Shown here piece after piece: positions 1-5,875 of a stretch of DNA of 8,415 bases (the stretch's first letter is position 1; every line of letters begins with the position of its first letter). The position numbers and the translations under genes were made by a program. Origin of the DNA: Pseudomonadota bacterium (GTDB lineage Bacteria > Pseudomonadota > Gammaproteobacteria > Xanthomonadales > Xanthomonadaceae); contig JAFADB010000279.1 of assembly GCA_023425225.1 (NCBI GenBank), positions 1-8,415 on the forward strand, given 5' to 3'. Below the pieces are notes generated by a model, which had not been told where the DNA came from, ran no database searches, and worked only from the letters and a program-made list of their open reading frames with translations.

Positions 1-396
1 GCCAAGGAAATGGACATGCCCGAGGACAAGATCCGCAAGGTGATGAAGATCGCCAAGGAGCCGATCTCGATGGAGACCCCGATCGGCGACGACGAGGACT
101 CGCACCTGGGCGACTTCATCGAGGACATGAACGTGGAGTCCCCGATCGAGAACACGGTCAACATCAACCTGTCCGAGACCGTGCGCGACGTGCTGGCCGG
201 GCTGACCCCGCGCGAGGCCAAGGTGCTGCGCATGCGCTTCGGCATCGACATGAACACCGACCACACCCTGGAAGAGGTGGGCAAGCAGTTCGACGTCACC
301 CGCGAGCGCATCCGCCAGATAGAGGCCAAGGCGTTGCGCAAGCTGCGTCATCCGTCGCGTTCGGAGCAGCTGCGCAGCTTCCTCGACATCGACTGA
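1..396 (+). CDS. rpoD: RNA polymerase sigma factor RpoD (sigma-70), C-terminal part
   Basis: This is the primary housekeeping sigma factor, which directs RNA polymerase to -10/-35 promoters. The gene enters from the left edge, so only the last 131 residues are present and no start is visible. Window residues 4-40 or so correspond to the region 3.2 (sigma finger) stretch, with PEDKIRKVMKIAKEP followed by the acidic GDDEDSHLGDFIED. Region 4.1 contains LTPREAKVLRMRFGI. Region 4.2 contains the -35-reading helix-turn-helix, TLEEVGKQFDVTRERIRQIE, and then ALRKLRHPSRSEQLRSFLDID. Regions 4.1 and 4.2 are close to identical to the E. coli protein as I remember it, and the carboxy end is the normal length, finishing in a TGA codon. 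No defect is visible. In related genomes rpoD often ends the rpsU-dnaG-rpoD operon, but those neighbours lie outside the window. Identification is essentially certain. Confidence 0.98.
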   Translation, partial: AKEMDMPEDKIRKVMKIAKEPISMETPIGDDEDSHLGDFIEDMNVESPIENTVNINLSETVRDVLAGLTPREAKVLRMRFGIDMNTDHTLEEVGKQFDVTRERIRQIEAKALRKLRHPSRSEQLRSFLDID

Positions 397-421
397 GCCG
401 GCGTTCCCTGCCGTGATGTTC

Positions 422-455
422 CGCCGAAGGCCGCTTGCAGCGGCCTTCGGCGTTT
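422..455 (+). terminator. Intrinsic terminator of rpoD
   Basis: A perfect 13-bp GC-rich stem (422-434 pairing with 440-452) encloses a 5-nt loop, TTGCA, and is followed directly by TTT. It starts 25 nt after the rpoD stop codon. This is a textbook Rho-independent terminator, although the T-run is short. It should separate rpoD from everything to its right. Confidence 0.9.
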
Positions 456-644
456 CCGGGTCGCGGTCTGCGGCGATTGCCGAGTGTCTGCAATCAAGGC
501 CCTTCTTTCCACGGGGGAGGGGCAGGGTGCGGGCGAAGTCTCGCGTGGGCCTGACGCTTCGCCCTTCCCTCGTCCGTCCCTGCGTTGGAACACTTTTCCC
601 AGAGAAAAGCGCCATGTCCCAGAGGAGGGGAACTGACACGGGAT

Positions 645-675
645 GCAAATTGGAGGTATCGGGAACCCGATTTGC
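645..675. repeat. Compound palindrome (possible hairpin)
   Basis: GCAAAT (645-650) is the reverse complement of ATTTGC (670-675). Inside it sits the palindrome TCGGGAACCCGA (659-670). Together they could form a bulged hairpin. There is no T-run, and its role is unknown. It may be a decayed intergenic repeat. Confidence 0.35.
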
Positions 676-695
676 TTGCAATTGAACTCGGGCCG

Positions 696-744
696 GAACG
701 GCAACGGCACCCCTCCCCAACCCTCCCCTGCTTCGCAAGGGAGG
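696..744 (+). repeat. 49-bp inverted repeat, left copy
   Basis: This 49-base segment is the exact reverse complement of 930-978. It contains its own smaller palindrome, CCCTCCC (721-727) facing GGGAGGG (739-745), around a CTTCGCAAG core. The C-rich and G-rich arms and the TTCGCAA centre resemble the G/C-rich palindromic repeats scattered between genes in Xanthomonadaceae and Lysobacter-type genomes. That family link is from general familiarity and has not been searched. With its partner it bounds a 283-bp segment with 185 bp inside. I see no target-site duplication directly outside the two ends. Confidence 0.85.
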
Positions 745-929
745 GAGTAACGGCGGGCCAGCGAATCGGGGTCGCATGACGGCGCTGTCGCATTGCTGCC
801 ACGCATGAATAACCAGCCAGAATCTCTTCAGACCAGAAGGACGTCGCTTCCAGGTCTGGATAGACACTCCTCGCTCGTGCCGGGCAGCAACAGCAACCCG
901 GTTCAATCCGGGACTGACGTCTTTTGCCG

Positions 930-978
930 CCTCCCTTGCGAAGCAGGGGAGGGTTGGGGAGGGGTGCCGTTGCCGTTC
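930..978 (-). repeat. 49-bp inverted repeat, right copy
   Basis: This is the exact reverse complement of 696-744 over all 49 bases, and identity stops abruptly at both ends. It lies about 115 bp beyond the stop codon of the minus-strand operon. Its GC-rich internal hairpin could therefore slow or stop RNA polymerase, or protect the 3' end of that transcript from exonucleases. No T-run follows it, so a terminator role is only possible. Confidence 0.85.
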
Positions 979-1094
979 GAATGCGGGTAATCAGGCCACC
1001 GGTAGAGCCGTTGCGACCGATGGGCCGAAGGCCACGCCGAGTCGCTCCCATAGTTGTTCCCGCAAGGGTTGCCGCGGAAGACCGCGCAGACCGG

Positions 1095-2372
1095 TCAGCT
1101 GCCGCGCATCACCGCCAGCACGTCGTGGCAGGCGCCCATGGTGTGGTAGTCGGTCTTGCCGGCCGGGCTCTTGAGGTCGTCGTAGCGGTTGTTCTCGCGG
1201 TCGAGGATGCGGTACCAAGCGCCGTAGTCGTGATCGACGAAATGGCGCCAGGCGTAGTCCCAAAGGCGCAGGTAGTCGTCGCGGTAGCGGTCCAGCCCGG
1301 TGGCCCGGTACAGCCGCCAGGCCGCGGCGATCGCCTCGGCCTGCACCCAGAAGTACTTGTCGACGTCGCATACGTACATCGGGGCGCTCGCCACGTCCGG
1401 CGCGGCCTCGCCGGGGCCGGGCGAGCGCTCGCGCAGGGCCTGCGGGGCGAAGCCGTAGACGATGCCGCCGTGGACGTCGTCCCAGCCGTGGGCCAGTGCG
1501 GTGTCGTAGAGATGGCGCGCGGTCGGCAGCAGCCAGTCCGGCGCCGCATCGCCCAGGTGCGTGCGCAGCGTCAGCAGCAGCTTGGCCCACTCGATCTGGT
1601 GGCCGGGCTGGAAGCCCCACGGGCGGAACAGGTGCTGCGGGTCGTCGCGGTGGTAGTCCCAGTCCACCGACCAGTCCTGGCGGTAGTGTTCCCACACCAG
1701 CCCGCCGGCCAGCGCGGCCTGGCGCCGGGTCATGTGCTCGGCCAGCTGCAGCGCGCGCGGCAGGTAGCGGCCGTCGCCGCCGGCCTCGTGCGCGGCGATC
1801 AGCGCCTCGCACAGGTGCATGTTGGCGTTCTGCCCACGGTAGTCGCTGTAGTGCCAGCGGGTGTCGGCCTCGTCGCGATACAGGCCGTGGGCCGGGTCCC
1901 AGGCGTGGGTTTCCAGCACCTCCCAGGTCTCGTCCATCCACGCGGCGGTGTCGAGCCCGGCCTTGCGCGCGCTGGCATAGGCCAGCAGCACGAAGGCCAG
2001 GCCGTAGCTGTGGTTGGTGCGGTCCTCGGGCGCGGCCTCGCGCAGGGTCCACGCATAGCCGCCGCTGGCGGGGTCGCGGTGGACCCGGCGCAGGTAGTCC
2101 ACGCCGTGCGCGGCGGCGGCGCGGTAGTCGGGCGCCAGCGGCGAATCGGCGAACTCGGCCGCGGCCATGGCGTAGTCGTAGACGAAGCGGGTGCTGCTGA
2201 CCAGGTGGCGGTGGCTGCGGTCGTAGATGCTGCCGTCGTCGCGGAAGTACTGGAAGAAGCCGCCGGCCGGGTCGATCGCGCGCGGATGGTAGAAGGCCAT
2301 GGTGTCGGCAATGTGCGCGCGCAGGACGTCCGGCCGGGTGAGGTCGGGGACGGGGGAGGCGGGAAGGTTCAT
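1095..2372 (-). CDS. AGE-superfamily sugar epimerase/isomerase, probable D-mannose isomerase
   Basis: This 425-residue cytoplasmic protein belongs to the N-acylglucosamine 2-epimerase superfamily, whose members fold as (alpha/alpha)6 barrels. Members include GlcNAc 2-epimerase, cellobiose 2-epimerase, YihS-type isomerases and mannose isomerase. Family-type active-site blocks are visible in order: STRFVYDYA (Arg62), QNANMHLCEA (His186), GFQPGHQIEWAKL (His258), KYFWVQAEAI around 339-348, and KTDYHTMGACH (His410). His258 and His410 correspond by position to the catalytic His pair of YihS, aligned from memory. The start is the ATG whose four bases ATGA overlap the stop of the upstream fructokinase, and the frame upstream of it is the shadow of that kinase. 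It is the last gene of the operon. Beside a fructokinase and an exported alpha-mannosidase, mannose-to-fructose isomerisation is the most economical role. Cellobiose or GlcNAc epimerisation is possible but fits the context less well. The family is sure; the substrate is inferred. Confidence 0.9.
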   Translation of the reverse strand: MNLPASPVPDLTRPDVLRAHIADTMAFYHPRAIDPAGGFFQYFRDDGSIYDRSHRHLVSSTRFVYDYAMAAAEFADSPLAPDYRAAAAHGVDYLRRVHRDPASGGYAWTLREAAPEDRTNHSYGLAFVLLAYASARKAGLDTAAWMDETWEVLETHAWDPAHGLYRDEADTRWHYSDYRGQNANMHLCEALIAAHEAGGDGRYLPRALQLAEHMTRRQAALAGGLVWEHYRQDWSVDWDYHRDDPQHLFRPWGFQPGHQIEWAKLLLTLRTHLGDAAPDWLLPTARHLYDTALAHGWDDVHGGIVYGFAPQALRERSPGPGEAAPDVASAPMYVCDVDKYFWVQAEAIAAAWRLYRATGLDRYRDDYLRLWDYAWRHFVDHDYGAWYRILDRENNRYDDLKSPAGKTDYHTMGACHDVLAVMRGS

Positions 2373-3355
2373 GCGTGGGTCTCGATCAGCGTGTGTACGG
2401 CATCGGCATCGGGCATGGCGACAAAGGCGCCGTGGCGCGTGGTGGCCAGCGCGCCGGCCGCCGTGGCGTGGCGCAACAGGTCCGTGCGCAGGGCATCGTC
2501 GTCGAAGGCGGACGCCAGCGCAGCGGCATCGATGCCGCGCTCGACCAGCCGCCACAGCAGGCCGGCGACGAAGGCATCGCCGGCGGCGGTGGTGTCCAGG
2601 GTGTCCACCGGGAAGGTCGCCGCCTCGCCGTGGCGGTTGCGGGTCCACCAGCGCACCGGCGCGGCGCCGTCGGTGACCACGACGGCCTGGGCGGTGCCGG
2701 CCAGCAGGCGCCGGACCACGGCCGCGGTGTCGCCGTCGACGGCCAGCGCCTCCAGTTCCTCGCGGCTGAGCTTGACCAGCACGGCCTGTTCCAGCGCCTG
2801 CCACAGCAGCGGGCGCGGATCGACGTCGCGCGGCCACAGCGAGGGGCGCAGGTTGAGGTCGATGCTGACCAGCGCGCCGGCCGCGGCGGCCGTGCGCATG
2901 CCATGCAGCGTGGCCTGGGCGATGTCGGCGTGGGTCAGGCTGTTGGAGCAGACGTGGAACACCGCGACGTCGGCGAACGAGGCCGCGTCGAAGTGCTCGG
3001 TGCGGAACAGCAGGTCCGCCGCCGGCGGCCGGTAGAAGCTGAAGCTGCGCTCGCCGGTCGCGTCCAGCGACACGAACGCCAGCGCGGTCGGTGCCGCGTC
3101 GGTGCGCCGCACCTGCGAGGTGTCCACGCCGTGGGCCCGCAGCGCGGCCAGCAGCGCGTCGCCGAACATGTCCTGCGCGAGCATGCCGATGAAGCGCGAG
3201 TGCCCGCCCAGCTGCGCCACGCCCACGGCGACGTTGGCCGGCGCGCCGCCGGGTTGCTCGAGGAAGCGCCGCGGCTGGCCATGCCCGGCCGGAAGCGACA
3301 GGAAATCGATCAGTGCCTCGCCGAAGCAGGCCACGGTGGTGCGCGTGCCCGCCAT
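2369..3355 (-). CDS. PfkB-family carbohydrate kinase, probable fructokinase
   Basis: This 328-residue cytoplasmic kinase belongs to the ribokinase/PfkB family. The N-terminal signature GGAPANVAVGVAQLGG is at residues 36-51. The DLNLRP..W segment (166-174) is typical of fructokinases. The C-terminal signature DTTAAGDAFVAG (254-265) carries the catalytic base Asp260 and the anion hole. The expected reaction is ATP plus fructose to fructose 6-phosphate, which feeds glycolysis. Ala at position 257, where many relatives have Gly, is not a defect, since E. coli ribokinase has the same DTTAAGD sequence. The start ATG shares one base with the permease stop (TGATG), and the stop overlaps the next gene's start (ATGA), so it is probably translationally coupled on both sides. 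The length is normal for the family. Fructose is the likeliest substrate given the AGE isomerase next door. Another ketohexose or 2-keto-3-deoxygluconate is a weaker alternative. Confidence 0.93.
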   Translation of the reverse strand: MAGTRTTVACFGEALIDFLSLPAGHGQPRRFLEQPGGAPANVAVGVAQLGGHSRFIGMLAQDMFGDALLAALRAHGVDTSQVRRTDAAPTALAFVSLDATGERSFSFYRPPAADLLFRTEHFDAASFADVAVFHVCSNSLTHADIAQATLHGMRTAAAAGALVSIDLNLRPSLWPRDVDPRPLLWQALEQAVLVKLSREELEALAVDGDTAAVVRRLLAGTAQAVVVTDGAAPVRWWTRNRHGEAATFPVDTLDTTAAGDAFVAGLLWRLVERGIDAAALASAFDDDALRTDLLRHATAAGALATTRHGAFVAMPDADAVHTLIETHA

Positions 3356-4668
3356 CAGTGCATCGGCCCCCGCCGCGGTGCGTCGGCCGGCAGCCCGGCG
3401 GCGGCCTCGCCCGGATCCAGGCGCGAGCCGCGCAGGCCGTACCAGACGATGTAGGCGTAGCACGCCAGCGGGATCACGAACGCGTGCTGGATGCCGATGC
3501 GGTCGGCCAGCGTGCCCTGCAGCAGCGGGATGATGGCGCCGCCGACGATGGCCATCACCAGCAGGCTGGAGGCCTTGCTGGTCAGCGTGCCCAGGCGCTC
3601 GATCGCGGTGGTGAAGATGGTCGGGAACATGATCGAGTTGAACAGGCCGATCGCCAGCGCGCTCCACATCGCCACGTGGCCGTGCGAAGTCATCGTGGTC
3701 AGCAGCAGCGCGCAGACGATGCCGGCGCTGATCGCCAGCAGCCGGCGGGCGTCGAAGCGCGTCATCAGCGCGGCGCCGACGAAGCGGCCGAGCATCGCCC
3801 CGCCCCAGTAGAAGGCCAGGAAGCGCGAGGCCGCCGCCTCGGTCAGCCCGCCGATGCCGGGCTCGGCCATGTAGTTGATCAGGAAGCTGCCGATGGCCAC
3901 CTCGGCGCCGACGTAGACGAAGATGCCCAGCACGCCCCAGCGCAGGTGGCGGTGGCGCAGCGCCTCGCCGTAGGTGTGGTGCGTCTGGTCGCCGGCGTCG
4001 GTGGCCTCGCGCAGCGAGGGGATGCGCATGGCCAGCACGAACACCGCCAGCAGCAGCAGGCCGCCGGCCAGCATCAGGTACGGGATCTCCACCGAGCGCG
4101 CCTCGGCGGCACGGTAGGCGACCTGCTCGGCCACGCTCATCGCCGCCAGCTGGTCGGCGCCGAGCACCGCGCCGACCAGGATCAGCGGCCCGATCAGCAG
4201 CGGGAACAGCGTGGTGCCCAGCGAGTTGAGCGCCTGCGCCAGGTTGAGCCGGCTGTGCGAGGTCCTGGGGTCGCCGAGCAGGCTGATGTACGGGTTGGCC
4301 GCCACCTGCAGCAGGGTGATGCCGCTGGCCAGGACGAACAGCGCGGTCAGGAACAGCGCGTACGAGGGCAGGCGCGCGGCCGGGTAGAACAGCGAAGCGC
4401 CGCAGGCGGCCACCACCAGCCCGATCACGATGCTGGCCTTGTAGCCCACCCGCGCCACCACCGCGCCCGAGGGAAGCGACATCAGGAAGTACGCGCCGAA
4501 GAAGGTGAACTGGATCAGCATCGACTGCGCGTAGTTCATCGCGAACACGGCCTTCAGGTGCGGGATCAGCACGTCGTTGAGGCTGGTCAGTCCGCCCCAG
4601 GTGAAGAAGATCAGGCTGACCACGGCAAGCGCCGCGGTATTGGACAGCGTGCGCGACGGCGTACTCAT
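3355..4668 (-). CDS. FucP/GluP-type MFS sugar:proton symporter
   Basis: This 437-residue inner-membrane protein has about twelve hydrophobic segments and belongs to the fucose/glucose-galactose permease branch of the major facilitator superfamily. Branch motifs in order are FFTWGGLTSLNDVLIPHLK (21-39), LQVAANPYISLLG (120-132), SRLNLAQALNSLGT (139-152), GAEVAIGSFLINY (254-266), FNSIMFPTIFTTAIERLG (343-360) and VGGAIIPLLQG (375-385). Asp32 matches the proton-coupling Asp46 of E. coli FucP. The Glu of the ETAANP motif of FucP (Glu135, from memory) is Gln121 here, which resembles GluP/HexT-type hexose permeases more than a fucose permease. A clear AGGAG ribosome binding site (4676-4680, complement strand) lies 7 nt before the ATG and fixes the start. 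The ATG overlaps the regulator stop as ATGA, and the stop overlaps the kinase ATG by one base. The likely cargo is mannose, possibly also fructose or glucose. The family is certain and the cargo is inferred. Confidence 0.94.
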   Translation of the reverse strand: MSTPSRTLSNTAALAVVSLIFFTWGGLTSLNDVLIPHLKAVFAMNYAQSMLIQFTFFGAYFLMSLPSGAVVARVGYKASIVIGLVVAACGASLFYPAARLPSYALFLTALFVLASGITLLQVAANPYISLLGDPRTSHSRLNLAQALNSLGTTLFPLLIGPLILVGAVLGADQLAAMSVAEQVAYRAAEARSVEIPYLMLAGGLLLLAVFVLAMRIPSLREATDAGDQTHHTYGEALRHRHLRWGVLGIFVYVGAEVAIGSFLINYMAEPGIGGLTEAAASRFLAFYWGGAMLGRFVGAALMTRFDARRLLAISAGIVCALLLTTMTSHGHVAMWSALAIGLFNSIMFPTIFTTAIERLGTLTSKASSLLVMAIVGGAIIPLLQGTLADRIGIQHAFVIPLACYAYIVWYGLRGSRLDPGEAAAGLPADAPRRGPMH

Positions 4669-5741
4669 GCGACGGCTCCTGGGGCGTGGACGGATGGATT
4701 CGGGCTCTTGCTGCTGGCGCGCACGCGCAGTGCCACCGGCACGGTCACCTTCTGCGGCGCGGCGGGCACCTCGCCGCGCAGGCGTGCCAGCATGAGGTGC
4801 GCGGCCTGCACGCCGCGTTCGCGCGGCTCGGTGGCGACGGTGGTGAGGGCGGGCGAGGCGGCCGCGGCCTCGGCGATGTCGTCGAAGCCGACCACCGCGA
4901 AGTCCGTGCCGGGGCGACGGCCGCGCGCGCCCAGGCCGGTCATCAGCCCCAGCGCGACCGCGTCGTTGTAGCAGACCGCCGCGGTGGGCACCGGGTCGCG
5001 CGCGAACAAGGCGCCGGTCTGGTGCGCGGCTTCCAGCCGGGTGGGGGCGCATTCGACCAGCCATGCCGGGTCCGGCACGATGCCGGCGGCGGCCAGCGCA
5101 TCGCGGTAGCCGGCGCGGCGTTCGTCGCACGAACTCGAGTCGCGGTGCCCGCCAAAGAACGCGATGGCGCGGTGGCCCAGCGCCAGCAGGTGCTCGGTGG
5201 CCAGGCGTGCACCCTGGCGGTTGTCCAGCGCCAGGTAGTCCCAGTGGCCGGAACCCCCGGCTGCGTCCAGCGCGCGGTTGAACACCAGCACCGGCAGGCG
5301 TTCGCCCAGCACGCGGCGCAGGCGCGCGGCATCGCTGTGCTCGGCGGGGGAGAGGATCAGTGCCGCCGGCTCATGCTCCATCAGCGAGGCCAGCACCTGC
5401 TGCTGGCGCTGCGGCGACTCGCCGGTGCTGCCCAGCAGGGTCACGTAGCCGGCCTCGGCCAGCGCCGTGTCCACCCCGGCGGCGAACTCGGCGAAGAACG
5501 GATTGGCCAGGTCGTTCACCACCAGCGCCACCGCATTGGAACCGCCGCCGCGCAGGCTGGCGGCACCGCGGTGGTAGACATAGCCCTGCCGCTCCAGCTC
5601 CGCGCGCACCCGGGCGCGGGTGTCGGCATGCACCAGCGGGCTGTCGCGCAGCACCAGCGACACCGTGGCCTTGGACAGGCCGCAGGCGGCGGCGATGTCT
5701 GCCAGGGTGACGCGGCGTTGGCGGGAACCCGGTGCGGGCAT
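4665..5741 (-). CDS. LacI-family transcriptional regulator, probable mannose-responsive repressor
   Basis: This is a 358-residue DNA-binding regulator. The N-terminal helix-turn-helix is VTLADIAAACGLSKATVSLV (residues 11-30). A hinge segment follows near 56-66, with Leu63 where LacI proteins insert a Leu into the central CG of the operator. The periplasmic-binding-protein-like effector domain begins with AVALVVNDLANPFFAEFAAG (70-89) and later has CYNDAVALGLM and VVGFDDI. It is the first gene of the operon and overlaps the permease start (ATGA), so it should regulate its own transcript. Two LacI-type palindromes (5749-5762 and 5851-5864) flank its promoter region. The start at 5741 puts ten residues before the helix-turn-helix, which is usual for the family, and leaves the first operator outside the gene. 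No good ribosome binding site precedes it. Other in-frame ATGs at 5774 and 5801 have none either. The effector is not readable from sequence; mannose or fructose would fit the locus. Confidence 0.92.
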   Translation of the reverse strand: MPAPGSRQRRVTLADIAAACGLSKATVSLVLRDSPLVHADTRARVRAELERQGYVYHRGAASLRGGGSNAVALVVNDLANPFFAEFAAGVDTALAEAGYVTLLGSTGESPQRQQQVLASLMEHEPAALILSPAEHSDAARLRRVLGERLPVLVFNRALDAAGGSGHWDYLALDNRQGARLATEHLLALGHRAIAFFGGHRDSSSCDERRAGYRDALAAAGIVPDPAWLVECAPTRLEAAHQTGALFARDPVPTAAVCYNDAVALGLMTGLGARGRRPGTDFAVVGFDDIAEAAAASPALTTVATEPRERGVQAAHLMLARLRGEVPAAPQKVTVPVALRVRASSKSPNPSVHAPGAVA

Positions 5742-5748
5742 CAGGGGC

Positions 5749-5762
5749 TTGGATCGGTTCAA
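5749..5762 (-). promoter_or_regulatory. LacI-type operator, proximal to regulator gene
   Basis: Read on the minus strand this is TTGAACCGATCCAA, a near-palindrome with a central CG typical of LacI-family operators. With its flanks it reads CCGATTGAACCGATCCAA, matching the second operator at 17 of 18 bases in inverted orientation. It ends 8 nt upstream of the regulator ATG at 5741. Occupancy would therefore block the operon transcript close to its start and give autoregulation. The palindrome and the repeated motif are seen directly; binding by the neighbouring regulator is inferred. Confidence 0.75.
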
Positions 5763-5834
5763 TCGGTCGCGCATCGTCGCCGCTGGCCGGTATTTCGGCA
5801 TCTTGCGCCGCAACATGCGCGGTCCGGCGGCGGA

Positions 5835-5843
5835 TGCTAGGGT
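5835..5843 (+). promoter_or_regulatory. Tentative extended -10 of the GH92 promoter
   Basis: TGCTAGGGT has an extended -10 TG followed by TAGGGT, only a 3-of-6 match to TATAAT, and no good -35 box lies 17 bp upstream. If real, transcription would begin near 5850, so the operator at 5851-5864 would sit at about +1, a classic repressing position. This is weak evidence. The minus-strand promoter for the regulator operon must also lie within about 5763-5850, but I could not resolve it. Confidence 0.25.
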
Positions 5844-5850
5844 CGTCCGA

Positions 5851-5864
5851 TTGAACCGGTCCAA
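5851..5864 (+). promoter_or_regulatory. LacI-type operator, proximal to GH92 gene
   Basis: TTGAACCGGTCCAA is a 14-bp palindrome with a single mismatched pair (6 of 7 positions symmetric) and a central CG. It ends 2 nt before the GH92 Shine-Dalgarno sequence and lies 102 bp from the first operator. The TGA at 5852-5854 inside it also closes the GH92 reading frame upstream, so the coding start must lie to its right. Its position suggests repression of alpha-mannosidase expression when no inducer is present. Confidence 0.8.
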
Positions 5865-5866
5865 AC

Positions 5867-5870
5867 GAGG
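5867..5870 (+). promoter_or_regulatory. Ribosome binding site of the GH92 gene
   Basis: GAGG followed by GTGAA and then ATG gives a good Shine-Dalgarno core with 5-nt spacing. Together with the in-frame stop at 5852-5854 it fixes the GH92 start at 5876. Confidence 0.7.
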
Positions 5871-5875
5871 GTGAA

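Larger units (their letters stand above)
456..1094. other. Gene-free spacer with palindromic repeats
   Basis: This stretch of about 640 bp lies between the rpoD terminator and the end of the minus-strand operon. Short open frames cross it on both strands, but none encodes a recognisable domain or has a convincing ribosome binding site. The frames are rich in Arg, Pro, Ser and Cys, as expected of GC-rich noncoding DNA read by chance. What it does hold is structure. An 8-bp inverted repeat joins 531-538 and 557-564 (GGGCGAAG/CTTCGCCC). A compound hairpin lies at 645-675, and a 49-bp inverted repeat pair at 696-744 and 930-978. A small CCCGG/CCGGG hairpin lies at 897-912. A 5-bp hairpin at 1073-1086 lies just past the end of the minus-strand operon but has no T-run, so I see no convincing terminator for that operon. 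Confidence 0.7.

Noticed and set aside
696..978. CRISPR-like repeat-spacer array
   Set aside because: There are only two copies, in opposite orientation, 185 bp apart, with no regular spacers and no cas genes.
413..1051. Several short open frames (64-185 codons) on both strands in the spacer after rpoD
   Set aside because: They run through the rpoD terminator and the palindromic repeats, lack ribosome binding sites and show no conserved domain.
1073..1086. CGCGG/CCGCG hairpin just after the operon end as a terminator
   Set aside because: It has only a 5-bp stem and no T-run on the minus strand, so it cannot be called a terminator from sequence.
1095..2372. GlcNAc 2-epimerase as the product name
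   Set aside because: Automated naming often uses it for the whole superfamily. Nothing nearby concerns amino sugars, while fructokinase and alpha-mannosidase favour mannose isomerisation.
924..3035. Long plus-strand open frame of about 700 codons opposite the epimerase and kinase genes
   Set aside because: It is an antisense shadow of real genes in GC-rich DNA. Its product is low-complexity (Val, Ala, Gly, Arg, Gln), has no domain, and runs opposite two genes with clear catalytic motifs.
2369..3355. DTTAAGD instead of DTTGAGD in the kinase anion hole, at first sight a damaged active site
   Set aside because: E. coli ribokinase carries DTTAAGD and is active. The catalytic Asp and the rest of the motif are intact.
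3313..4971. Plus-strand open frame of about 550 codons opposite the permease gene
   Set aside because: Its composition is dominated by Arg, Gln, His and Ala, as expected from reading transmembrane-coding GC-rich DNA in antisense. It has no domain.
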